A stretch of 64,000 nt of DNA from Zygaena filipendulae (lineage: Eukaryota; Arthropoda; Insecta; Lepidoptera; Zygaenidae), in contig OU015655.1 in NCBI GenBank assembly GCA_907165275.2, positions 9,932,501 through 9,996,500 of the forward strand. The letters run 5' to 3'. This document shows, one piece after another, positions 60,801 to 64,000 of this stretch. A program made the translations under genes and the position numbers. Numbering within the stretch: position 1 is the first letter of the stretch; each line of letters starts with the position of its first letter. The notes below the pieces were generated by a model. The model did not search any database, had not been told where the DNA came from, and saw nothing but the letters and a program-made list of their open reading frames with translations.

Positions 60801-63800
60801 TCAGGAGCTTCCTCAACCACTTCTGCACTGTCAGGTTTGTATGCGTCTTCGAGTGGTGTGAGTGATTCGTTTGTAATGTGTTCTGTTTTGTGTACAGAAA
60901 TGATTGGTTGTTTATCGTCTTCTTGTTCAGTAGTAATGTGTGTAGTTTCTACTTTAGGACCTATTCTCTTCTTAATGGTGCGCTTAGTTGTTTTCTTTTT
61001 CGTAATCTTACCTTCGGGAGTCTTTTCTTCCTCGACGGTTGTTTCTTCGGGAAGTTCCACGATTTCTACCGGTTTCGCCTCCTCTTCATCAGGTTGAGTC
61101 TCCTCAGTTACGGTTACGGTTGTGATAGGCGCTTCGTCATCTTTCTGTACGGTTGTAATTTGGGTAACTTCTTCTTTGTCACCCTTCTTCTTTTTGATGA
61201 TGCGCTTCGTGGTCTTGACTTTTTTCACATCACCTAATTCAGTGCGTACTTGTGTAATTTCTACCTGCTCAGGAGCTTCCTCAACCACTTCTGCACTGTC
61301 AGGTTTGTATGCGTCTTCGAGTGGTGTGAGTGATTCGTCTGTAATGTGTTCTGTTTTGTGTACAGAAAAGATTGGTTGTTCATCGTCTTCTTGTTCAGTA
61401 GTAATATGTGTAGTTTCGACTTTAGGATCTATTCTCTTCTTAATGGTGCGCTTAGTTGTTTTCTTTTTCGTAATCTTACCTTCGGGAGTCTTTTCCTCTT
61501 CGACGGTTGTTTCTTCGGGAAGTTCTACGATTTCTACCGGTTTCGCCTCCTCTTCATCAGGTTGAGTCTCCTCAGTTACGGTTACGGTTGTGATAGGCGC
61601 TTCGTCATCTTTCTGTACGGTTGTAATTTGGGTAACTTCTTCTTTGTCACCCTTCTTCTTTTTGATGATGCGCTTCGTGGTCTTGACTTTTTTCACATCA
61701 CCTAATTCAGTGCGTACTTGTGTAATTTCTACCTGCTCAGGAGCTTCCTCAACCACTTCTGCACTGTCAGGTTTGTATGCGTCTTCGAGTGGTGTGAGTG
61801 ATTCGTCTGTAATGTGTTCTGTTTTGTGTACAGAAATGATTGGTTGTTTATCGTCTTCTTGTTCTGTAGTAATGTTTGTAGTTTCGACTTTTGGACCTAT
61901 TCTCTTCTTAATGGTGCGCTTAGTTGTTTTCTTTTTCGTAACCTTACCTTCGGGAGTCTTTTCCTCCTCGACGGTTGTTTCTTCGGGAAGTTCCACGATT
62001 TCTACCGGTTTCGCCTCCTCTTCATCAGGTTGAGTCTCCTCAGTTACGGTTACGGTTGTGATAGGCGCTTCGTCATCTTTCTGTATGGTTGTAATTTGGG
62101 TAACTTCTTCTTTGTCACCCTTCTTCTTTTTGATGATGCGCTTCGTGGTCTTGACTTTTTTCACATCACCTAATTCAGTGCGTACTTGTGTAATTTCTAC
62201 CTGCTCAGGAGCTTCCTCAACCACTTCTGCACTGTCAGGTTTGTATGCGTCTTCGAGTGGTGTGAGTGATTCGTCTGTAATGTGTTCTGTTTTGTGTACA
62301 GAAAAGATTGGTTGTTCATCGTCTTCTTGTTCAGTAGTAATATGTGTAGTTTCGACTTTAGGACCTATTCTCTTCTTAATGGTGCGCTTAGTTGTTTTCT
62401 TTTTCGTAATCTTACCTTCGGGAGTCTTTTCCTCTTCGACGGTTGTTTCTTCGGGAAGTTCCACGATTTCTACCGGTTTCGCCTCCTCTTCATCAGGTTG
62501 AGTCTCCTCAGTTACGGTTACGGTTGTGATAGGCGCTTCGTCATCTTTCTGTACGGTTGTAATTTGGGTAACTTCTTCTTTGTCACCCTTCTTCTTTTTG
62601 ATGATGCGCTTCGTGGTTTTGACTTTTTTCACATCACCTAATTCAGTGCGTACTTGTGTAATTTCTACCTGCTCAGGAGCTTCCTCAACCACTTCTGCAC
62701 TGTCAGGTTTGTATGCGTCTTCGAGTGGTGTGAGTGATTCGTCTGTAATGTGTTCTGTTTTGTGTACAGAAATGATTGGTTGTTTATCGTCTTCTTGTTC
62801 TGTAGTAATGTTTGTAGTTTCGACTTTTGGACCTATTCTCTTCTTAATGGTGCGCTTAGTTGTTTTCTTTTTCGTAATCTTACCTTCGGGAGTCTTTTCC
62901 TCTTCGACGGTTGTTTCTTCGGGAAGTTCCACGATTTCTACCGGTTTCGCCTCCTCTTCATCAGGTTGAGTCTCCTCAGTTACGGTTACGGTTGTGATAG
63001 GCGCTTCGTCATCTTTCTGTACGGTTGTAATTTGGGTAACTTCTTCTTTGTCACCCTTCTTCTTTTTGATGATGCGCTTCGTGGTCTTGACTTTTTTCAC
63101 ATCACCTAATTCAGTGCGTACTTGTGTAATTTCTACCTGCTCAGGAGCTTCCTCAACCACTTCTGCACTGTCAGGTTTGTATGCGTCTTCGAGTGGTGTG
63201 AGTGATTCGTCTGTAATGTGTTCTGTTTTGTGTACAGAAATGATTGGTTGTTTATCGTCTTCTTGTTCAGTAGTAATGTGTGTAGTTTCTACTTTAGGAC
63301 CTATTCTCTTCTTAATGGTGCGCTTAGTTGTTTTCTTTTTCGTAATCTTACCTTCGGGAGTCTTTTCTTCTTCGACGGTTGTTTCTTCGGGAAGTTCCAC
63401 GATTTCTACCGGTTTCGCCTCCTCTTCATCAGGTTGAGTCTCCTCAGTTACGGTAACGGTTGTGATAGGCGCTTCGTCATCTTTCTCTACGGTTGTAATT
63501 TGAGTTACTTCTTCTTTGTCACCCTTTTTCTTTTTGATGATTCGCTTCGTGGTCTTGACTTTTTGCACATCACCTAATTCAGTACGTACTTGCGTTACTT
63601 TGACTTGTTCAGGAGCTTCCTCAACCACTTCTGCAGTGTGAGGTTTGTATGTGTCTTCGAGTAATGTAACTGATTCGTCTGTAATGTCTTCTGTTTTGTA
63701 TACAGAAACGATGGGTTGTTTATCGTCTTCTTGTTCGGTAGTAATGAGTGTAGTTTCGACTTTTGGACCAACTTTCTTCTTAATGGTGCGCTTAGTTGTT

Positions 63801-64000
63801 TTCTTTTTCGTAATCTTACCTTCGGGAGTCTTTTCCTCTTCGACGGTTGTTTCTTCGGGAAGTTCAACGATTTCTACCGGTTTTACCTCTTCTTCATCAG
63901 GTTGAGCCTCCTCGGTTACGGTAACGGTTGTGATAGGCGCTTCGTCATCTTTCTGTACGGTTGTGATTCGGGTAACTTCATCTTTGTCACCCTTCTTCTT
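21625..64000 (-). CDS. sls: Sallimus/titin-type giant muscle protein, C-terminal part (5' end off window)
   Basis: Exons on the minus strand: 64000(partial)-45163, 40935-38914, 36280-36236, 34301-34191, 33909-33757, 33607-32633, 32257-30881, 28660-28373, 28039-27898, 27813-27104, 26416-26114, 25991-25695, 25601-25497, 24773-24579, 23310-23005, 21818-21625 (stop TGA 21627-21625). All junctions are GT/AG with matching phases, nearly all phase 1. Domain order: giant K/E/T/P/V repeat spring, second elastic region, SH3, Ig x3, Ig x5, Ig, Fn3, Ig x2, Fn3 x4, tail. An elastic region followed by Ig and five Fn3 domains at the C-terminus is the known plan of insect Sallimus (D-titin), which spans Z-disc to thick filament in the I-band and sets sarcomere stiffness. 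Bombyx homologues have been called titin1/titin2, so the locus could carry that name. A different Ig/Fn3 protein (projectin, Unc-89) is unlikely because no kinase and no regular Fn3-Ig super-repeat is present. Confidence 0.85.
22663..22720. repeat. Short perfect inverted repeat
   Basis: agataaaacatgcgcaatga and its reverse complement are separated by about 17 bp inside the last sls intron (21819-23004). A second palindrome, gacaccgagctg/cagctcggtgtc, lies at about 22910-22949. Both look like MITE debris. Confidence 0.6.
23005..23310 (-). CDS. sls: sls exon: fifth (C-terminal) Fn3 domain
   Basis: The acceptor is tttttttcag|CTGTA and the donor GGTGAAG|gtacgc. It encodes PSPPSAPLEIRTVGNNIVM, TSWGTPEWDGGAPLLGYNI and YMIRIYARNEIGLSEP: the Pro-rich start, Trp core, DGGxPxxxY and YxxRIxAxNxxGxS motifs of Fn3. 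One exon, 102 codons. Confidence 0.88.
23702..23952 (-). mobile_element. Helitron-like (Lep1-type) remnant with internal 14-bp tandem expansion
   Basis: Reverse copy: actagttgtgccccgcggtt at the left end, (catc)n near 23896-23910, tttataatataagtaggat at the right. The block gcggtttcacccgc is repeated four times at about 23714-23768 where other copies have one. Confidence 0.8.
24067..24265 (+). mobile_element. Helitron-like (Lep1-type) remnant
   Basis: Forward copy with start tcctactaatatataaatg, body ggctgaacggatttggatga and end cacggggcacagctagta. It is short and fairly complete. Confidence 0.8.
24579..24773 (-). CDS. sls: sls exon: second half of fourth Fn3 domain
   Basis: The acceptor is aatttcag|ACTAC and the donor TATGCAA|gtgagt. 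It encodes NYIIEYKSVKGKIWTKI and LIFRISAENAVGVSLPTE, completing the domain begun in 25497-25601. The intra-domain intron is unusual relative to the single-exon Fn3 neighbours. Confidence 0.85.
25150..25425 (+). repeat. MITE family B, copy 2
   Basis: Inverted outer blocks ttttagtccgtctt..agattgataaaaaat and attttttattaatctaagac flank a core with gcgtgacgtcaagc and gttatgacgtcaaga. It shares ordered blocks with 16840-17115. It lies in the intron that splits Fn3-4. Confidence 0.65.
25497..25601 (-). CDS. sls: sls exon: first half of fourth Fn3 domain
   Basis: The acceptor is tttttatag|CGGCA and the donor ATAACAA|gtaaga. It encodes SAPSQPRNFIIKETTSRSV, TLKWVAPESDGGSPIT. The open frame is too short for a standard ORF cut-off; it was found from splice phase and the DGGSPIT motif. 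Confidence 0.82.
25695..25991 (-). CDS. sls: sls exon: third Fn3 domain
   Basis: The acceptor is aatttacag|ATGTA and the donor ACTCTAT|gtaagt. It encodes DVPSPPLGPLGLYGINSDS, LTITWYPSERNGGSPVLDY and YQFRIYARNEIGVSKP. Ninety-nine codons, one whole domain. Confidence 0.88.
26114..26416 (-). CDS. sls: sls exon: second Fn3 domain
   Basis: The acceptor is ttattttag|ATAAG and the donor GCCCTTG|gtaaga. It encodes KPEGPIVMREISRESVT, IAWKPPLDDGGLELTKYAI and YMFRVFAQNPVGFSEALE. One hundred and one codons. The 690-bp intron 26417-27103 upstream has no recognisable feature. Confidence 0.88.
27104..27813 (-). CDS. sls: sls exon: end of first Fn3 plus two Ig domains
   Basis: The acceptor is catattttag|ATGGA (phase 2) and the donor GTGTATG|gtgcgt. 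It completes Fn3-1 (WMSIENINKTQYCV, SYRFRVFAVNEVGVSQ). Then come Ig-10 (LICIFGGVPQPKVSWEKDG, EGEYKCIASNEHG) and Ig-11 (IRGIPKPDIVWYSNG, KYTIEASNKAGT). Ig-11 lacks the canonical Cys pair, as is common for titin I-set domains. Confidence 0.85.
27898..28039 (-). CDS. sls: sls exon: first half of first Fn3 domain
   Basis: The acceptor is attatttcag|ATATC and the donor ACTACTGA|gtaaga; this is the only phase-2 junction. It encodes IPSAPGKPNVLETDDNSVN, ICWDEPQNIGNSPIMCYIL. Continuation into the next exon restores the Fn3 Trp motif (TTEWMSIE). Confidence 0.82.
28103..28332 (+). mobile_element. Helitron-like (Lep1-type) remnant with (GGAT)n
   Basis: Forward copy: actaatattataaactcgaa at the 5' end, gatggatggatgg microsatellite at about 28138-28172, and accgcggggcacaactagta at the 3' end. 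It ends only about 40 bp before the donor side of the next sls exon. Confidence 0.8.
28373..28660 (-). CDS. sls: sls exon: single Ig domain (Ig-9)
   Basis: The acceptor is ttttttacag|TTATA and the donor GTTTTAG|gtaagg. It encodes SAPKFISYEREYKVKRGND, YEGKPQPNDEWVV and DAGTYKLKLENNCGEAE. I-set Ig pattern with the Trp retained but without the disulfide. Ninety-six codons. Confidence 0.83.
29212..30677. mobile_element. 1.47-kb non-autonomous element flanked by TTAA, internally rearranged
   Basis: The termini TAGTACATTGTTATCCTAGG... and their reverse complement (about 30 bp) are bounded by TTAA on both sides (29208-29211, 30678-30681), a piggyBac-type target. Inside, about 330 bp starting ttttttatttacattgtggc at 29255 is repeated directly near 30007. 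A further stretch (29515-29590 type, gattctccctaggg) reappears inverted at 30364-30450. The terminal block also recurs at about 29741. No transposase. It occupies the sls intron 28661-30880. Confidence 0.75.
30881..32257 (-). CDS. sls: sls exon: five tandem Ig domains (Ig-4 to Ig-8)
   Basis: The acceptor is ttttttctag|AACCT and the donor GTTGAAG|gtaagt; 459 codons. The five I-set domains begin near PPLFINRFQELTVKEKG, VTFIKNLKKSYEIEEG, PEFLRKLQDFEVKERD, PPEIISRLQNQRVSRGN and PSIDFVMRLPEVTVVPAG. Each has the Trp and D-x-G-x-Y-x-C-type end (SGDYKCVASNSAG, EGEYTCILRD, AGEYACEVGS, QSEYSCSLLD). The domains run back to back with almost no linker, as in the stiff Ig segments of titin-like proteins. 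Confidence 0.9.
32330..32500 (+). mobile_element. Degenerate Helitron-like (Lep1-type) remnant
   Basis: tttgtttctttgttacgctt, ttgcgttcacgttgtcatgg, then aaccgcgtgtaacagctagt. It is old and has lost its 5' terminus. It sits in the sls intron 32258-32632. Confidence 0.6.
32633..33607 (-). CDS. sls: sls exon: three Ig domains (Ig-1 to Ig-3)
   Basis: The acceptor is tatctttag|AACCA and the donor GTAGAAG|gtgagt; 325 codons. Ig-1: FVEKLRPKHIPDGSTVQF, YPRPQITWFRQ, AGTFTCVAKNAAG. A Ser-rich linker (LSRKSLSRESSLADI) precedes Ig-2: PPTFSKKPKAQYVEEGSQI, EPDITWFFKG. Ig-3: IEPLKNMSVREGESIVL, NPKPTVTWYKNN. Ig-2 and Ig-3 have lost one or both disulfide Cys. The Ser/Arg linker is a plausible phosphorylation site (inference). 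Confidence 0.88.
33757..33909 (-). CDS. sls: sls exon: C-terminal half of SH3 domain
   Basis: The acceptor is ttattttag|AAACT and the donor TTTGAAA|gtaagt; 51 codons. It encodes NQDWWFVKKHLTEEKGWVPA, QYLMDEE: the WW, GWVPAxYL signature of SH3 ligand-binding surfaces. A linker to Ig-1 follows. Confidence 0.87.
34191..34301 (-). CDS. sls: sls exon: N-terminal half of SH3 domain
   Basis: The acceptor is accttactag|ATACT and the donor ATTCTTG|gtaact; 37 codons. It encodes VRSGDTVFAVYSYVAETDEA, INLVEGERLYIL, which fits the ALYDY..EGD.L..L half of SH3. The two exons join in phase 1 to give one continuous SH3. It is too short for a usual ORF cut-off. Confidence 0.83.
34859..35361. repeat. Foldback MITE with ~120-bp arms
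   Basis: aaaggacaatgacc at the left and its reverse complement at the right are the tips. Arms share caaatgtccacc, atatgctgtcagtaaaaagt and tatga blocks. It lies in the sls intron 34302-36235, which otherwise shows only AT-rich sequence. Confidence 0.75.
35694..35860 (-). mobile_element. Helitron-like (Lep1-type) remnant, partly deleted
   Basis: Reverse copy: actagctgtgccccgcggtt then a deletion, ttccggaattcccgcaggaa, and a gacaggcagacagag end. The pattern is as in 44062-44345. Confidence 0.6.
36236..36280 (-). CDS. sls: sls 15-codon linker exon
   Basis: The acceptor is tactaaatttccag|AAGCG and the donor TTTCCTG|gtaaga. Forty-five nt, phase 1-1, encoding EADVSMSISREQEFP. It joins the elastic exon to the SH3 domain. 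Because it is symmetric, skipping it keeps frame. Support is splice sites and phase only, so it is less certain than the domain exons. Confidence 0.65.
36363..37136. mobile_element. Non-autonomous DNA element with nested inverted repeats
   Basis: Termini GCGGGGTTAGCCACGT (36363-36378) and acgtagctaaccccgc (37121-37136) are inverted. Farther in, gtaacgaatagccaatcaac is reversed near 37020-37045, and aaccgacttccaaaaagga is partly reversed near 36970. The body contains the common Lepidoptera sequence tcaccgattactcgaagacg. No transposase; the minus frame at 36663-36935 is not a recognisable protein. Confidence 0.7.
37785..37975. repeat. Foldback element
   Basis: agtggcggtacttcc at the left and gtaccgccact at the right are inverted, with aagcccaaaa..ccggc inside each arm. 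It lies in the sls intron 36281-38913. The rest of that intron (37976-38913) shows only a caagcaagcaagc low-complexity run near 38703. Confidence 0.7.
38914..40935 (-). CDS. sls: sls second elastic exon (674 codons, K/E/P/V-rich)
   Basis: The acceptor is ttatttttacag|ATGAA and the donor ATAGAAG|gtattt, phase 1-1. The N-terminal half is a duplicated module of about 160 residues: GPQFTKLKLRKPVQ.. then LKSRIKFINDWPPQDVKP and NGELSRNIKEA, repeated as GPQFTTLKLKKTVA.., LKSRIKYVNDWPPQDIKP, NGILSRNVKEA. The C-terminal half has shorter alternations of acidic blocks (EEADETSIQFYEETEG; DAADETSIQLTQEVEA) with SSKVKLKPKK / KRKPKKP motifs. Low hydrophobicity and high Lys/Glu/Pro/Val fit a PEVK-type unfolded spring; the NDWPPQD segment may be a binding site (inference). 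It has no folded domain. Confidence 0.85.
41590..41881 (-). pseudogene. Decayed pseudo-exon copy of the 156-residue spring unit
   Basis: Minus-strand sequence keeps an acceptor-like ttaatttcatag|AAGTGG and phase-1 start EVASEAVEEPEDLGEIE. After a frame shift come KKRIIRKK and TKITTTKPDDETPITEV, which align with KRIIKKKK and TQITTVEKDDEAPITTV of the array. TAG and TAA stops interrupt it, and no donor is evident. It is therefore a degenerate relic in the intron between the two elastic exons. Confidence 0.75.
42269..42487. repeat. MITE family A, copy 2
   Basis: taacggccgcactgagtcga at the left and ctctgagtgcggcggtaag at the right, with ttaaatgccaattaacatta inside, as in 515-717. Interval 42488-42839 shows nothing recognisable. 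Confidence 0.7.
42840..43042 (+). mobile_element. Helitron-like (Lep1-type) remnant
   Basis: Forward copy: tatgaaacaaagtccttcgc, a (gtct)n run at about 42863-42879, and tatcgcgggtgaaaccgcgt near the end. Confidence 0.6.
43514..44034 (-). mobile_element. Helitron-like (Lep1-type) element, internally triplicated
   Basis: Reverse copy: actagctgacccccgcggtt at the left and tttataatattagtata at the right. Between them the block with cggagttcccgcgggaattc, gggataaaaagtacc, cactcaggatcactgta and agatccagagattaccc occurs three times (starting about 43545, 43700 and 43847), so the element grew by tandem duplication. Confidence 0.75.
44062..44345 (-). mobile_element. Helitron-like (Lep1-type) remnant
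   Basis: Reverse copy: actagctgttcacagcgggt, gatatcccgcgggaattcct, ccggaacaaacagacagaca. It directly follows the previous element. Interval 44346-44829 has no other recognisable feature. Confidence 0.65.
44830..45162 (-). pseudogene. Decayed terminal unit of the spring array, now intronic
   Basis: Immediately 3' of the donor at 45163 the minus strand still aligns base by base with the repeat unit: acgaaaaacaaaattactta against acgaaaaagaaaacaactaa, then caagaaggtgataaata, cacatttcagacgaagcact, cacaccact, aaacttgccaaggatgctcc. In-frame stops (first TAA at 45136-45134) and indels have destroyed the frame. The array thus continued further 3' before the exon boundary was set inside a unit. Confidence 0.8.
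45163..64000 (-). CDS. sls: sls giant spring exon: ~39 tandem 156-residue units, open to the right edge
   Basis: One continuous open frame of more than 6,270 codons without introns; donor TCACCCGAAG|gtaagag at 45163. The frame is open past 63628 to 64000 (the GTG at 63628 is just a Val codon). The unit is, in order: KVKTTKRIIKKKKGDKEEV, TQITTVQKDDEAPITTV, TVTEETQPDEEEAKPVEI, VELPEETTVEEEKTPEG, KITKKKTTKRTIKKRIGPK, VETTHITTEQEDDKQPII, SVHKTEHITDESLTPLED, AYKPDTAEVVEEAPEQ, VEITQVRTELGDV. There are no Cys, no Trp and almost no aromatic residues, with alternating basic and acidic patches: an ideal disordered PEVK-like spring. The last three units (45.16-46.6 kb) are strongly diverged. If the donor is not used, translation ends nine codons later (TAA 45136-45134), giving a truncated form. 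Confidence 0.88.
47444..47653 (-). repeat. Half-length (70-residue) spring unit 1
   Basis: At this point RTELGDVK is followed directly by IGPKVETTHITTEQ instead of KVKTTKRIIKKKK. The 258 bp encoding the first half of a unit is missing, leaving a 210-bp half unit in frame. Junction sequence: gacctattttcacatcacct. Confidence 0.85.
48121..48330 (-). repeat. Half-length (70-residue) spring unit 2
   Basis: The same junction (gacctattttcacatcacct) and the same 210-bp length as the half unit at 47444-47653, 678 bp away. The pair [full unit + half unit] therefore appears to have been duplicated as a block. Confidence 0.85.
58105..59976 (-). repeat. Recent two-unit (936-bp) duplication within the array
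   Basis: Unit variants alternate: the ttattgtcttcttg variant at 59040 and 59976, and the gaaatttctacctg/tgattatgcgc variants at 58384 and 59320, repeat with a 936-bp period. Encoded segments 58314-58757 and 59250-59693, and 58782-59225 and 59718-60161, are identical in the complementary frame. A similar 936-bp pair covers 61346-62282 and 62282-63218 (gaaaagattggttgttcatc variant). Confidence 0.8.

Larger units (their letters stand above)
45163..64000 (-). repeat. 468-bp coding tandem array (minisatellite-like exon)
   Basis: The landmark aggcgcttcgtcatctttct repeats with exact 468-bp spacing from 48486 to 63462 (for example 48486, 48954, 49422 ... 62994). Two spacings of 678 bp (47130 to 47808 to 48486) contain an extra 210 bp. 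All changes keep the reading frame. Neighbouring units differ by few bases in the core and by many at the 45-46.6 kb edge. Confidence 0.95.

Noticed and set aside
63626..63628. GTG as a possible start of the giant open frame
   Set aside because: It is an ordinary Val codon inside a repeat unit; the frame continues upstream without stop to the window edge.
63595..63867. Minus-strand frame with Lys/Gln/Leu-rich translation near the right edge
   Set aside because: Out-of-frame shadow of the array. The true frame (ITDESVTLLEDTYKPHTAE) is open through the same bases to 64000.
45600..63905. Dozens of plus-strand open frames of about 119 and 147 codons, each repeated every 468 bp, encoding hydrophobic Phe/Ser/Val-rich chains
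   Set aside because: They are the antisense shadows of the Lys/Glu/Thr-rich minus-strand unit. Their length is fixed by the repeat period, they overlap each other, and hydrophobicity follows from complementing AAR/GAR codons.
45163..64000. Regular repeats read as a CRISPR-like array or satellite DNA
   Set aside because: The period equals 156 codons, the frame is never broken, and substitutions are mostly conservative at protein level; this is coding repeat sequence in a eukaryote.

Overview
The window is eukaryotic and almost certainly lepidopteran (moth or butterfly). It is AT-rich and has GT-AG introns. It is dotted with Helitron-like remnants of the kind common in Lepidoptera: TCCTACTAATATTATAA at one end, cgcgggtgaaaccgcggggcacagCTAGT-type sequence at the other. 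There are many foldback/MITE elements, a tRNA-derived SINE and an intact Tc1 element. All gene models below were spliced by eye from reading frame, splice-site consensus and intron phase; no search was run.

Layout. (1) 2.16-6.13 kb, minus strand: the 5' part (five exons, 200 codons) of a secreted trypsin-fold serine protease homologue whose catalytic His and Asp are lost. Its 3' end lies off the left edge. (2) About 6.8-20.75 kb, plus strand: a complete five-exon midkine/pleiotrophin (miple) gene of 152 codons. Its 7.4-kb first intron holds an intact Tc1 DD34E transposon, a 272-bp-arm perfect-looking hairpin, a 73-bp tandem repeat and Helitron remnants. (3) 21.6-64.0 kb, minus strand: the C-terminal part of a Sallimus/titin-type muscle spring protein, ending convergently about 0.9 kb from the miple stop codon. 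From N to C it has: a single exon of at least 18.8 kb made of about 39 tandem 468-bp (156-residue) K/E/T/P/V-rich units, running off the right edge; a 674-codon second elastic exon; a 15-codon linker exon; an SH3 domain split over two exons; 3+5+1 Ig domains; Fn3; two Ig; four more Fn3; and a conserved-looking charged C-terminal tail. Nearly all introns are phase 1, so exons are symmetric modules.

How it fits together: sls encodes the elastic sarcomere filament (I-band/Z-disc anchored spring) and miple a secreted heparin-binding growth factor. The kettin/sallimus orthologue of Bombyx mori is known to be Z-linked, so this segment may be from a Z chromosome (inference).

The most unusual structure is the giant repeat exon. 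It has a nested half-repeat architecture, two half-length units, recent 1- and 2-unit duplications, a decay gradient at its 3' edge that continues past the splice donor into the intron, a further decayed copy 3 kb downstream, and an in-phase latent splice donor (GAAG|GTAAG) in every unit inspected.
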